Source: Chitinophagales bacterium (GTDB lineage Bacteria > Bacteroidota > Bacteroidia > Chitinophagales > UBA8649). From it: DNA of 64,000 bases. The notes beneath the pieces are model-generated. The model was not told the origin of the DNA and did not search any database. It worked only from the letters and a program-made list of their open reading frames with translations. The stretch lies in contig JACJYS010000001.1 in assembly GCA_020635995.1 (NCBI GenBank), forward strand, positions 496,001 through 560,000, written 5' to 3'. Shown here one piece after another: positions 17,671 through 25,569 of the stretch. Every line of letters begins with the position of its first letter. Position 1 is the first letter of the stretch. The position numbers and the translations under genes are program-made.

Positions 17671-18744
17671 ATGTCAAATAAGTATTACGCCATAGGTTTA
17701 ATGTCGGGTAGCTCATTAGATGCTTTAGATATGGTTTATGCATCTTTTACATACTCTGATAAGTGGAATTATGAAATACTTAAAACAAAAGGTGTTTCTT
17801 TAAATACTTGGTCTAATATTTTACCTAATGCAATAAATTTCACCAAAAAAAATTTAGATAATTTAAGCCTAACATTTGGAAATTTTATAGGAGAAGAAAC
17901 GCAAAATTTTATAAAAGAAAATAATATAGAGCAGATAGATATTGTGGTTTCTCATGGACACACTATTTTTCATTATCCCGAAAAAGGAATTACTTGCCAA
18001 ATAGGAGATGGGCAAGCCATAGTAGATATTTTGAAATTACCGGTTTTAAATAATTTACGACAAAAAGATATAAATGCAGGAGGGCAAGGAGCACCTATTG
18101 TACCCATTGGAGATTTGCACTTATTTTCTCAGTACAAATTTTGTTTAAATATTGGTGGAATTGCCAATATTAGCATTAAACAAAAAGATAAAATTATAGC
18201 TTATGATATTGCCGTAGCCAATCAAATATTAAATTATTATAGTGATATGTTAGGGGCTGATTTTGATACTAATGGAAATTGGGCAAGAGAAGGAGTTATT
18301 AATTTTGAGCTAATAAAACAGTTGGAAGAATTAGATTTTTATAAAAAAGAAGCACCTAAATCTTTAGACAACGGCTATAAGGAGGAAATAAAAAAAGTGA
18401 TACATTTTTATAATTTATCTCCTAAAAATGCTTTAGCTACATATACGCATCATTTAGCAGATATAATAGCCAAAGAAGCTAATAAATATTGCATTACAAA
18501 AAATGATGAGATGCTTATAACTGGAGGTGGAGCGTATAATTCCTATTTAATTGAATTAATTGCAGAAAAATTTAACGGAAAAATTGTTGTTCCTACTTCT
18601 AAAATTATTGAAAACAAAGAAGCCTTAGTGATGGCTTTTATGGGTGTGTTGTATTTAAGAAATGAAGTAAATGTGCTGGGTAGTGTAACGGGTGCAGAGT
18701 ATGATACTGTTTGCGGAGAGCTGTATAATTTTAATAAAAATTAA
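17671..18744 (+). CDS. anmK: Anhydro-N-acetylmuramic acid kinase
   Basis: A 357-residue sugar kinase of the actin/hexokinase fold. It phosphorylates and opens 1,6-anhydro-MurNAc from cell-wall turnover. The start GLMSGSSLDALDMV is the phosphate-binding signature (usually GMSGTSLDGID), NIGGIANIS is the middle motif, ADFDTNGNWAREG is the substrate region and LITGGGAYNSYL closes the ATP site. The length is normal. No murQ or other recycling gene adjoins it. Confidence 0.92.
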   Translation: MSNKYYAIGLMSGSSLDALDMVYASFTYSDKWNYEILKTKGVSLNTWSNILPNAINFTKKNLDNLSLTFGNFIGEETQNFIKENNIEQIDIVVSHGHTIFHYPEKGITCQIGDGQAIVDILKLPVLNNLRQKDINAGGQGAPIVPIGDLHLFSQYKFCLNIGGIANISIKQKDKIIAYDIAVANQILNYYSDMLGADFDTNGNWAREGVINFELIKQLEELDFYKKEAPKSLDNGYKEEIKKVIHFYNLSPKNALATYTHHLADIIAKEANKYCITKNDEMLITGGGAYNSYLIELIAEKFNGKIVVPTSKIIENKEALVMAFMGVLYLRNEVNVLGSVTGAEYDTVCGELYNFNKN

Positions 18745-18799
18745 AAAAAATATGACTGTCCGTAAAGATGCCAAAAAATATTTTTATTAACTTTAATTC

Positions 18800-19495
18800 A
18801 TGCAACAAATACCACTCCACCAATTACTATATTTTGATGTAGAAACAGTAAGTCAGCAAAAAGATTTTGCCGACATAAGCCAAGAACTTCAAGAACTGTG
18901 GCAACACAAACATCAATTTTTAAGAACCGAAGAAGATGAAACTTATGATGTTTCCTATCAAAATAATGCAGCCATATATGCCGAATTTGGCAAGATAGTT
19001 TGTATTTCTTGCGGATTTTTTAATGGCAAGGAGTTTAGGCTAAAATCTTTTTTTGGAGATGATGAAAAACAGTTGCTAATGGAATTTTCTACTTTATTAA
19101 ACAGTACAAAGTTGTATTTGTGTGGGCACAATATTAAGGAGTTTGATGTGCCTTATGTGTGCCGTAGAATGTTAGTAAACGGAATAAAACTGCCTAATGC
19201 ATTGGATGTAGCGGGCAAAAAACCATGGGAAGTTAATTTTGTAGATACCTTGCAATTATGGAAGTTTGGAGATTATAAAAGCTATACCAGCTTAAATTTG
19301 TTAGCAACAATTTTTAATATTCCTACTCCCAAAGACGATATAGACGGCAGTATGGTAGGCAAAGTTTACTGGCAAGATAATGATTTGCCACGTATAGTGC
19401 AGTATTGCCAAAAAGATGTGATAACAGTAGTAAGACTATTACAAAAATGGCAGCAGCAGGTATTGTTAAAAGATGAGGAAGTGGTAATTGTATAG
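18800..19495 (+). CDS. PolB-like 3'-5' exonuclease domain protein
   Basis: A 231-residue stand-alone DnaQ-superfamily nuclease of the DNA_pol_B_exo2 family. The three exonuclease motifs are visible: FDVET near residue 13, GHNIKEFDVPYVCRRM in the middle, and YCQKDVITVVRLLQ near the end, giving the four acidic residues. It probably trims DNA or RNA 3' ends; its exact substrate is unknown. The gene is monocistronic, 55 bp after anmK. Confidence 0.87.
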   Translation: MQQIPLHQLLYFDVETVSQQKDFADISQELQELWQHKHQFLRTEEDETYDVSYQNNAAIYAEFGKIVCISCGFFNGKEFRLKSFFGDDEKQLLMEFSTLLNSTKLYLCGHNIKEFDVPYVCRRMLVNGIKLPNALDVAGKKPWEVNFVDTLQLWKFGDYKSYTSLNLLATIFNIPTPKDDIDGSMVGKVYWQDNDLPRIVQYCQKDVITVVRLLQKWQQQVLLKDEEVVIV

Positions 19496-19650
19496 GAAAA
19501 TGAAGTTTCGCTGAATGGTCAAGTATATGATGGGTAGGGCATTTCAGAGTTGTTACTTGTCTATTGGGTAAAGTTTGTTGAACCAAGAACTTACTGGAAA
19601 TACTATTCTTCTTATATTTTTACCAATTATTATGTAGCGTTTTTATTTTT

Positions 19651-20385
19651 CTATTTATTCAATAATGTATTGACCAAAGTTATTATTCCAATAATTAATA
19701 TAAGGCTGAGCGAAATTTGTTTAAACTTATCTTGGGGAATATAGTTTAGAATTTTTTTACCAATTAATGTTCCTACAATTCCAATAATTATCAAAAATGG
19801 CACATAAATTAAGTCATGTTTATGAATGTACCCATTGTAATAATATACAAATGTTCTTGAAAAATCTATCATAAAATCTATGAATGCAGATGTGGCAATA
19901 AATACCGTTTTTTCTAAATTAAAGGCACTCATAGTTAGTCCTCGTATTGCACCACCTGTTCCCAAAAGTCCTGCCGAAAATCCCGATAAACTACCGCCAA
20001 TTATGGCATTTCGCTTAATAGGATTTATTACCAATTCTTTTTTAATAAGAAATAAGAGTGCCAAAATGATAAGGAATACTCCAAGAAATAATTCAAGATA
20101 TGAATTGTTAAATACCTTTGTTAATAATCCACCTATTATAACAAATATTACTGATGGAATGCCAATATTTATTAGTAATTTTTTATCAAGTCCTTTTTTG
20201 AACAAAACAATCTTACTCAAATTGCTAGAAAGGTGATAAATAGCTGTTATACCTAAAACCGATTCAAAGTTGAAATAAAAATTTGCAATTGGAACAAAAA
20301 ATACTGATGAACCAAATCCTCCTATTGTTCCAAATATTTCGGCAATTAAAGATAAAAGTAGGAATAGGTAACTTAAATTTTTCAT
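19651..20385 (-). CDS. TauE/SafE (TSUP) family membrane transporter
   Basis: A 244-residue membrane protein with about eight hydrophobic helices. The N-terminal GTIGGFGSSVFFVPIA and the mid-protein GLLGTGGAIRGL are the paired Gly-rich motifs of the family. Members move small sulfur compounds (sulfite, sulfoacetate, taurine) or other anions; the substrate here is not known. The first motif has the order seen in the family though the usual GGGGG is only GGFG. It is a lone gene; 155 bp with nothing I can name lie between it and the exonuclease gene. Confidence 0.85.
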   Translation of the reverse strand: MKNLSYLFLLLSLIAEIFGTIGGFGSSVFFVPIANFYFNFESVLGITAIYHLSSNLSKIVLFKKGLDKKLLINIGIPSVIFVIIGGLLTKVFNNSYLELFLGVFLIILALLFLIKKELVINPIKRNAIIGGSLSGFSAGLLGTGGAIRGLTMSAFNLEKTVFIATSAFIDFMIDFSRTFVYYYNGYIHKHDLIYVPFLIIIGIVGTLIGKKILNYIPQDKFKQISLSLILIIGIITLVNTLLNK

Positions 20386-20519
20386 TCAATATTTTGTGGT
20401 AAAGTGCTATTTTTTAATGCTACACAAGTCATAGCTAAAAAATTGTTTTAATTTTTTGTAGTGAATTTAGTTTATTTCTTTTTAAATGTCAAGTGTTTTG
20501 TTAATGTATTTTCACTATC

Positions 20520-20539
20520 CAATGGGTTTCAGCCCATTG
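20520..20539. repeat. Short hairpin just past the sulfatase stop
   Basis: CAATGGG (20520-20526) pairs with CCCATTG (20533-20539), a 7-bp stem with a 6-nt loop, 4 bp downstream of the sulfatase stop at 20543. On the minus strand it could act as a weak terminator, but no T run follows; it looks more like a small dispersed hairpin repeat. Confidence 0.45.
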
Positions 20540-20542
20540 TGC

Positions 20543-22384
20543 TTAATACCCCATATACCTATCAAAAACATACTGAAAATAAGCCCCACTTTTTAATAAG
20601 CAAGAGTCTGTTTCTTGGTATAAATTATTGGGAATTTCATAGTTGAGAAAACAAAAATTATCAGGTAGAATAAGATCGTGCCCATGTATATGAGTGAAAG
20701 TAGAAAACGGTGGACTGTATGGGCTAAAAATATCTTTGCTAAACTCAAAATATTGCTTTTTTAAACTCAGCTGTTTGCTTAGGCTATATGGTATATCCGT
20801 TTGATTAACTAATTGTTCTGTTTTCTTTCCTTTAAATTCATTTTTAAGTGCATTGCCAAATAAGATAAAAGGTATATGAAACCGTTCTTTGTCATTGTAC
20901 CAATAATCGCCAGGATATTTATGAGCATGGTCTGATGACAAAATAAACAAAGTATTATCAAACCACGGCATATTTTTGCACTGCTCATAAAAAACACCTA
21001 AGATACTATCCACATATATTACGGCATTGTCGTAGCGTTTTATATCTTTATGTTCTCCTTCATTAAAAGGCATATCATAAGGTTCGTGAGTGGTTTGGGT
21101 TAGTACTAAGTTAAAAAAAGGCTCTTTAGCATTTTTAGTGTCTTCAATAAATTTGGCAAATAAAAATTCATCCGGAGCACCTAATTCTTGAGTAAGTTGC
21201 TCTTTAGGATAATCTTGTAATCCATAAACTTTCCCAAAACCATTATATTTTAAAAAAGCTTTAAAACTGCCAAACTCAGGTTCTCCTGCAAAGAAAAAAG
21301 TATTAGTATATCCTTCTTCTTTAAGTGCTAATGATAAGGAAGGTAAGTGCTGAAATTTTTCGGGTTGAGCTCCAATAGTATGAAAAGGCATAGCCGGAAA
21401 TCCGCTAATTATAGAAACCAAACCTTGGTCGGTACGCAAGCCCGAAGCGTACATTTGCTTAAATGTATAGCCTTCTTTTATAAAATTTTCAACATTTGGC
21501 ATCAGCACGCCCCAGCTATTGTATTCTTTTATGCAGTTGGCATTTACGCCCTCTAAAGCAATGTATATAATATTCGGTCGCTTTATATTCAGTATATTTA
21601 TTAAAGTATCCTTTTCTTGATGGTATAAATTTTTAAAAATTTCTTCGGCTTTGGCTTCATCCATTACTTTGTAAGGGTTTGTTTTTAAACTGTTGTTGTT
21701 TTGAAAAAGTACATTTCCAAAATTCCAAAGCGAATTAACTCCAGCTACATTTAGCGTATTATCGTCAGAAAAATAAGCATCACTTTGGTTAATAGGTATT
21801 ACTCTAAAACCACCTCTTAATCCCAATATTGCCAAGCCACTTAACAATAAGAAAGCAGGGAGATATAAGTACCATTTTCTTGTGTTAATTTCTTGTTTTT
21901 TAATTAAAATTTTAAGCACTTTATAAGAGATATAAGTTAATACAATAGCTACTATAAAAAGTATTAAAACCTGCCATTTTCCGGCCGATTTTAGGGACAT
22001 TAGTGGCGTATTCAAATAAAATAGAGCCTTGGCACTTAGCTTAGAACTCCAATAAGAAAACAGCCTAATATCTATAAAGTTTATAGCTACTGCAATAAAA
22101 GAAACACAAGTAAAATAAGCTATTAAAAAAGGATGTAAGATGTTTTTTTTTATAAAAATTTGAATTAAAAAAACCGTTAATGGAAGGAGTGAGATATAAC
22201 ATACTACTGCAAAATCTATAGAAAAGCTATTAGTGAAAACCAACCATAGATTTTTGGCATCTTTATATCGTATATCATTAAAATTGACAAATAAAAAAAG
22301 TGCTTTTAAGAAAGCAAACAGCAATAAAAAGTAAATGGCAGGTTTTACAAAATAATTATAGATAGTTTTTAAAACTACTACCAT
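20543..22384 (-). CDS. LtaS/MdoB-like membrane sulfatase-fold protein
   Basis: A 613-residue protein with about five N-terminal TM helices (first 190 residues) and an alkaline-phosphatase-fold periplasmic domain. The first metal site is IYIALEGVNANC, the nucleophile is probably the Thr in GLRTDQGLVS, and the second metal site is FILSSDHAHK. Such enzymes transfer phosphoglycerol or phosphoethanolamine to envelope glycans or lipids; the acceptor here is unknown. It overlaps the enoyl-CoA hydratase gene by 7 bp, so the two are cotranscribed. Confidence 0.87.
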   Translation of the reverse strand: MVVVLKTIYNYFVKPAIYFLLLFAFLKALFLFVNFNDIRYKDAKNLWLVFTNSFSIDFAVVCYISLLPLTVFLIQIFIKKNILHPFLIAYFTCVSFIAVAINFIDIRLFSYWSSKLSAKALFYLNTPLMSLKSAGKWQVLILFIVAIVLTYISYKVLKILIKKQEINTRKWYLYLPAFLLLSGLAILGLRGGFRVIPINQSDAYFSDDNTLNVAGVNSLWNFGNVLFQNNNSLKTNPYKVMDEAKAEEIFKNLYHQEKDTLINILNIKRPNIIYIALEGVNANCIKEYNSWGVLMPNVENFIKEGYTFKQMYASGLRTDQGLVSIISGFPAMPFHTIGAQPEKFQHLPSLSLALKEEGYTNTFFFAGEPEFGSFKAFLKYNGFGKVYGLQDYPKEQLTQELGAPDEFLFAKFIEDTKNAKEPFFNLVLTQTTHEPYDMPFNEGEHKDIKRYDNAVIYVDSILGVFYEQCKNMPWFDNTLFILSSDHAHKYPGDYWYNDKERFHIPFILFGNALKNEFKGKKTEQLVNQTDIPYSLSKQLSLKKQYFEFSKDIFSPYSPPFSTFTHIHGHDLILPDNFCFLNYEIPNNLYQETDSCLLKSGAYFQYVFDRYMGY

Positions 22385-23157
22385 GATATTTTTTCTTTGT
22401 TTAAAAAAGATGCAATTCCTTTTTTGCAGTCTTCATTTCCTCTTCCTTTGGCATTCATTTCAGCAGCATAATTAAAACCATCTGTAAGCGAAATTTGCTG
22501 TACTTTACTTATCATTTCTTTAGTGTTGGCTATAGATTGTGCCGAAGTTGAAATTGCCAAATCAATAGCTATTTCGTGTACTTTTTCATCTATTTCTTCT
22601 TCGGAAAAAATGTGAGTTATTAAACCTAAATTTAAAGCTTCTTCGCTTGAAATTAGCTTGCCTGTAAGTAACAGTTCTTTGGCTTTGCCCTCATTAATTT
22701 TCCTTAGTAAAAATACCATAACAATAGCCGGAATAAAACCTATTTTTACTTCGGTATAACCCATTAAAATATCAGGTACGGCATAAGAAAAATCGCAAAC
22801 AGTGGCTAAACCTGCACCTCCGGCTATGGCGTGTCCTTTTATTTTGGCTATAGTTATTTTGCTACAAGTATATATTTGTTGGTATAGCTCTTTTAAATTA
22901 TTAGAATCGGCTAAATTTTCTTCGTAAGTATATTTTTGCAGCGATTGTAAGTAAGCTAAATCGGCACCCGCACTAAATGCTTTTCCATTACCACTTAATA
23001 CTATTATTTTTACTTGTTCTTCTTGTTCCGCATGAGCAAAAGCTAATTTTAACTCGTTGACTAACTGTTCGTTAAAAGCATTGCGTTTTTCGGGTCTATT
23101 TAGGCTTATGTAAGCAATTCTGTCTTTTATGGTATATTCTACAAGTTCTAAATTCAT
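22378..23157 (-). CDS. Enoyl-CoA hydratase/isomerase family protein
   Basis: A 259-residue crotonase-fold enzyme. The oxyanion-hole segments are GKAFSAGADLAYL and AIAGGAGLATVCDF; YTEVKIGFIPA carries the likely catalytic Glu. The sequence around these motifs is like methylglutaconyl-CoA hydratases of branched-chain amino acid breakdown, but the exact substrate cannot be fixed. It lies between comEC (3 bp gap) and the sulfatase gene (7 bp overlap); neither suggests a pathway. Confidence 0.88.
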   Translation of the reverse strand: MNLELVEYTIKDRIAYISLNRPEKRNAFNEQLVNELKLAFAHAEQEEQVKIIVLSGNGKAFSAGADLAYLQSLQKYTYEENLADSNNLKELYQQIYTCSKITIAKIKGHAIAGGAGLATVCDFSYAVPDILMGYTEVKIGFIPAIVMVFLLRKINEGKAKELLLTGKLISSEEALNLGLITHIFSEEEIDEKVHEIAIDLAISTSAQSIANTKEMISKVQQISLTDGFNYAAEMNAKGRGNEDCKKGIASFLNKEKISW

Positions 23158-23160
23158 ATT

Positions 23161-25245
23161 CTATAGTTTTTCTACAAATGCACTCTGCTCTGTAACAAAA
23201 TAACAGTCCAAATTTAAAGAATCGCAGTCCTTTTTCCAATATTTGTTATAATAGCTTTTGTTTGAGCTGTCAAAAATGTATTTTTTGGCTTTTATTTTTT
23301 TAGTAAAACTACTCAAATACAATTTTTGCTGATGTTTTAAAATACAATAATCCGTTTCTACAGTTTGCTTAGGTAAAGTAAAATTTGAATCAACAAAAAG
23401 TATTTCCTTATTTTTAAAAGTAATAATATCTATAGGCGTATTACTTTGTTTAAATGTTTGTTTTGTGGTGTATGTGCCCCACCAGTTGTGTTTTACTCTA
23501 AATAAAAGTTGACTATCATTTTCTTTAAAATCTTTATCAAAATAGGAGTATCGTGTATTGCCGTTATTTAGTTCTACAGCACTTTGTTTAGGAACATAAT
23601 AAACAGTTAAATACGAAAGGCTGCCATTACTTAATTTATGATAGCTTAGCGATATAGTAAAGAACAATGTGCTTGCCAAAGCTACTTTTAGGGCATTTTT
23701 ATTTTTGTATGCTAAAGCTATTGAAAAAGCAATAATAAATAAGTAAATCAGATAGCATTCTAACAAAGAGATATGTAAGCCGGAACTTAACGAGTAAGGC
23801 AACTTGTCTATAAAACTTACAGAATAATTTAGAATAAATATAACTTTAGAAAGTATGAAGCCGATAATGCCGGCTAAGGGATGAATAAAACTAAACACAA
23901 ACAGGCTTACGCCTAAAAACACAATAGCAAAGGCTACAGGTATTACAATTAAATTAGAAACAAAGAAAAAATTAGGAAACTGATGAAAATATAATATTCC
24001 CAGCGGGAATGTGGCAATTTGTGCAGAGATAGATACGGCTGTTATAGCCCAAGTTTTATCAAGGATATAGTTTTCTGTATAAAGTAAATTATAAATTTTG
24101 GGTTGCAAAAATATAATGCCAATAACAGCCAAATAAGAAAGTTGAAAACCTACTTCTGTAATAATATATGGATTTACTAAAATTAAAAGTAAAGCCGATG
24201 CGGCAATGGTGTTGTAAATATTGACATACTGTTTAAAAGAAGTGCCTATGGCTATAAAAGAAAACATAGTAGCAGCTCTTAATACCGAAGGAGAAGCACC
24301 CGTAAGAATAGCGTACAACCAAATAAGAAGTACTAAAATTATTGATTTTAAAACTTTTGTTTTTCTGTTATTAAGAAAAAATAGCAAGCTATTAAAAATA
24401 AGATAAACAATACCTACATGCAGTCCACTTACGGCTAAAACGTGCATAGCTCCGCTTGTAGAATAAGCTCTTATAAGTTCATAATCCAATAAATCTTTTT
24501 TACCTATAAGAATGGCATTGGCTATGGCTTTTTCATTGTTGCCTGCTATATATTTATCTATTACATTATATAAATAGTTTCTAAGTTTAAAAAGTTTACC
24601 AACTATAAAGTTGCCGCTATCTTGTTTTATGAGTTTCCAATTTTCAGAGGATAAATATGCTGTTTGAAAAATGTTATGAAACTTTAGGTAATCTTTATAA
24701 TTGAACTCAAATGGATTTCTGGGTGGTTCTATGCTATTTATAAAAGTTTTGCCTATTAGTACATCTCCATATTTTAACTTTTCAGAAATACTATCTTTTT
24801 GAATGTAAACCAATAGCTTTCCCGTTGTGTGATAAGTTTTATCATTTTCCAGTACTTCAATAACTTTTCCTGTTATTTTTTGGCTGTTCTCTTTAGCAAT
24901 AGGGTTGTCTATTATTTGAATTTTTATGAGATTTTCCTCTTTTATATATTTTGTAAAATGGCTTTTGTTTTTAGAGGAGTTAAACAAAGCACTTAGCGTA
25001 AAAGCTACAAAAAATAACGATAGGAATAAAAGACTACTTACCCATTTTATTTGTGAGCTTAGTGATGTTAATTTATATCTTAGTCTAATTATTTGAGCAA
25101 AAATTAGTAAACAGATTGCTATACACAAAAGAAACAATATCAAAGTATTACGCTGAAAATATATTCCGGTTGTAACGCCTAATATAACAATAGAAGTAAT
25201 TCTTACTAAGGGTATGTTCTTTAATATGTTTAGTTTGGTATTCAA
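23161..25245 (-). CDS. comEC: ComEC/Rec2-type DNA channel, without the beta-lactamase domain
   Basis: A 694-residue membrane protein. The N-terminal part has three hydrophobic helices and a DUF4131 (OB-fold) domain at about 100-220. The Competence domain follows (HVLAVSGLHVGIVY near residue 270, then GASPSVLRAATMF) with about eight more helices. The last 150 residues are a poorly conserved periplasmic tail and do not show the HxHxDH site of the metallo-beta-lactamase domain found in many ComEC proteins. Its known role is passage of single-stranded DNA across the inner membrane. No other competence gene is nearby. Confidence 0.88.
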   Translation of the reverse strand: MNTKLNILKNIPLVRITSIVILGVTTGIYFQRNTLILFLLCIAICLLIFAQIIRLRYKLTSLSSQIKWVSSLLFLSLFFVAFTLSALFNSSKNKSHFTKYIKEENLIKIQIIDNPIAKENSQKITGKVIEVLENDKTYHTTGKLLVYIQKDSISEKLKYGDVLIGKTFINSIEPPRNPFEFNYKDYLKFHNIFQTAYLSSENWKLIKQDSGNFIVGKLFKLRNYLYNVIDKYIAGNNEKAIANAILIGKKDLLDYELIRAYSTSGAMHVLAVSGLHVGIVYLIFNSLLFFLNNRKTKVLKSIILVLLIWLYAILTGASPSVLRAATMFSFIAIGTSFKQYVNIYNTIAASALLLILVNPYIITEVGFQLSYLAVIGIIFLQPKIYNLLYTENYILDKTWAITAVSISAQIATFPLGILYFHQFPNFFFVSNLIVIPVAFAIVFLGVSLFVFSFIHPLAGIIGFILSKVIFILNYSVSFIDKLPYSLSSGLHISLLECYLIYLFIIAFSIALAYKNKNALKVALASTLFFTISLSYHKLSNGSLSYLTVYYVPKQSAVELNNGNTRYSYFDKDFKENDSQLLFRVKHNWWGTYTTKQTFKQSNTPIDIITFKNKEILFVDSNFTLPKQTVETDYCILKHQQKLYLSSFTKKIKAKKYIFDSSNKSYYNKYWKKDCDSLNLDCYFVTEQSAFVEKL

Positions 25246-25280
25246 AACATATTAAAGATAAGTAATGTAAATTGTTAATG

Positions 25281-25302
25281 CAAAATAGTTTAAACTATTT
25301 TG
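25281..25302. repeat. Perfect 22-bp palindrome, CAAAATAG family
   Basis: CAAAATAGTTT followed by AAACTATTTTG is a perfect palindrome. A related copy lies at 50818-50839 (CAAAATAG, six other bases, CTATTTTA), also after ATTGT and inside an intergenic gap. Confidence 0.7.
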
Positions 25303-25352
25303 TGTTTTACAATGGTAAATGCCGTTAGCGGTGGTGTTGAGAAAAATCGTTT

Positions 25353-25387
25353 TACTCGTGGCACGACTTGGAGTCGTGCCACGAGTA
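25353..25387. repeat. Hairpin with a perfect 16-bp stem and 3-nt loop
   Basis: ACTCGTGGCACGACT (25354-25368), loop TGG, AGTCGTGCCACGAGT (25372-25386), plus one more T-A pair outside. It is GC-rich in an AT-rich gap, as expected of a REP-type element spread by a RAYT transposase; none is in the window. Confidence 0.75.
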
Positions 25388-25485
25388 CTGTGCCACCCCC
25401 ACTTATTATATTGAACCTGCTGCGGCAAGCAGGCGAAGTGAAATATCCACCTTCACTTGAATTGCGTCTATCAATTTATTTTTTG

Positions 25486-25513
25486 GACTATTATGTACTT
25501 CTAATCGGTATAA
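25486..25513 (+). repeat. 28-nt intergenic repeat, second copy
   Basis: GACTATTATG to GGTATAA matches 17183-17210 at 25 of 28 positions. Both copies lie in gaps next to other repeats. Confidence 0.65.
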
Positions 25514-25516
25514 AAT

Positions 25517-25548
25517 AAAAATGCCCCGAAAAAAATCGGGGCATTTTT
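25517..25548 (-). terminator. Terminator of the Asp-box secreted protein gene
   Basis: AAAAATGCCCCGA pairs with TCGGGGCATTTTT; the T run works on the minus strand, 22 bp past the stop at 25570. The A/T flanks would allow it to work on both strands. Confidence 0.9.
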
Positions 25549-25569
25549 AAATAAGATATTTATTAAAAA

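Larger units (their letters stand above)
25246..25516. other. Non-coding gap made of palindromic repeats
   Basis: Between the comEC start and the next gene's terminator no gene is visible. The gap holds three separate repeats: a 22-bp palindrome (25281-25302), a 16-bp-stem hairpin (25353-25387), and the 28-nt AATCGGTATAA-ending repeat (25486-25513). An open frame of about 70 codons across it includes the hairpin and is not credible as a gene. Confidence 0.7.

Noticed and set aside
19550..19744. Short plus-strand frames at 19550-19744 and 20461-20646
   Set aside because: Both overlap the 3' end of a real minus-strand gene and have no start signal or conserved content.
25300..25518. Open frame of about 72 codons in the gap after comEC
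   Set aside because: It runs through the 16-bp hairpin and the 28-nt repeat, and has no family features.
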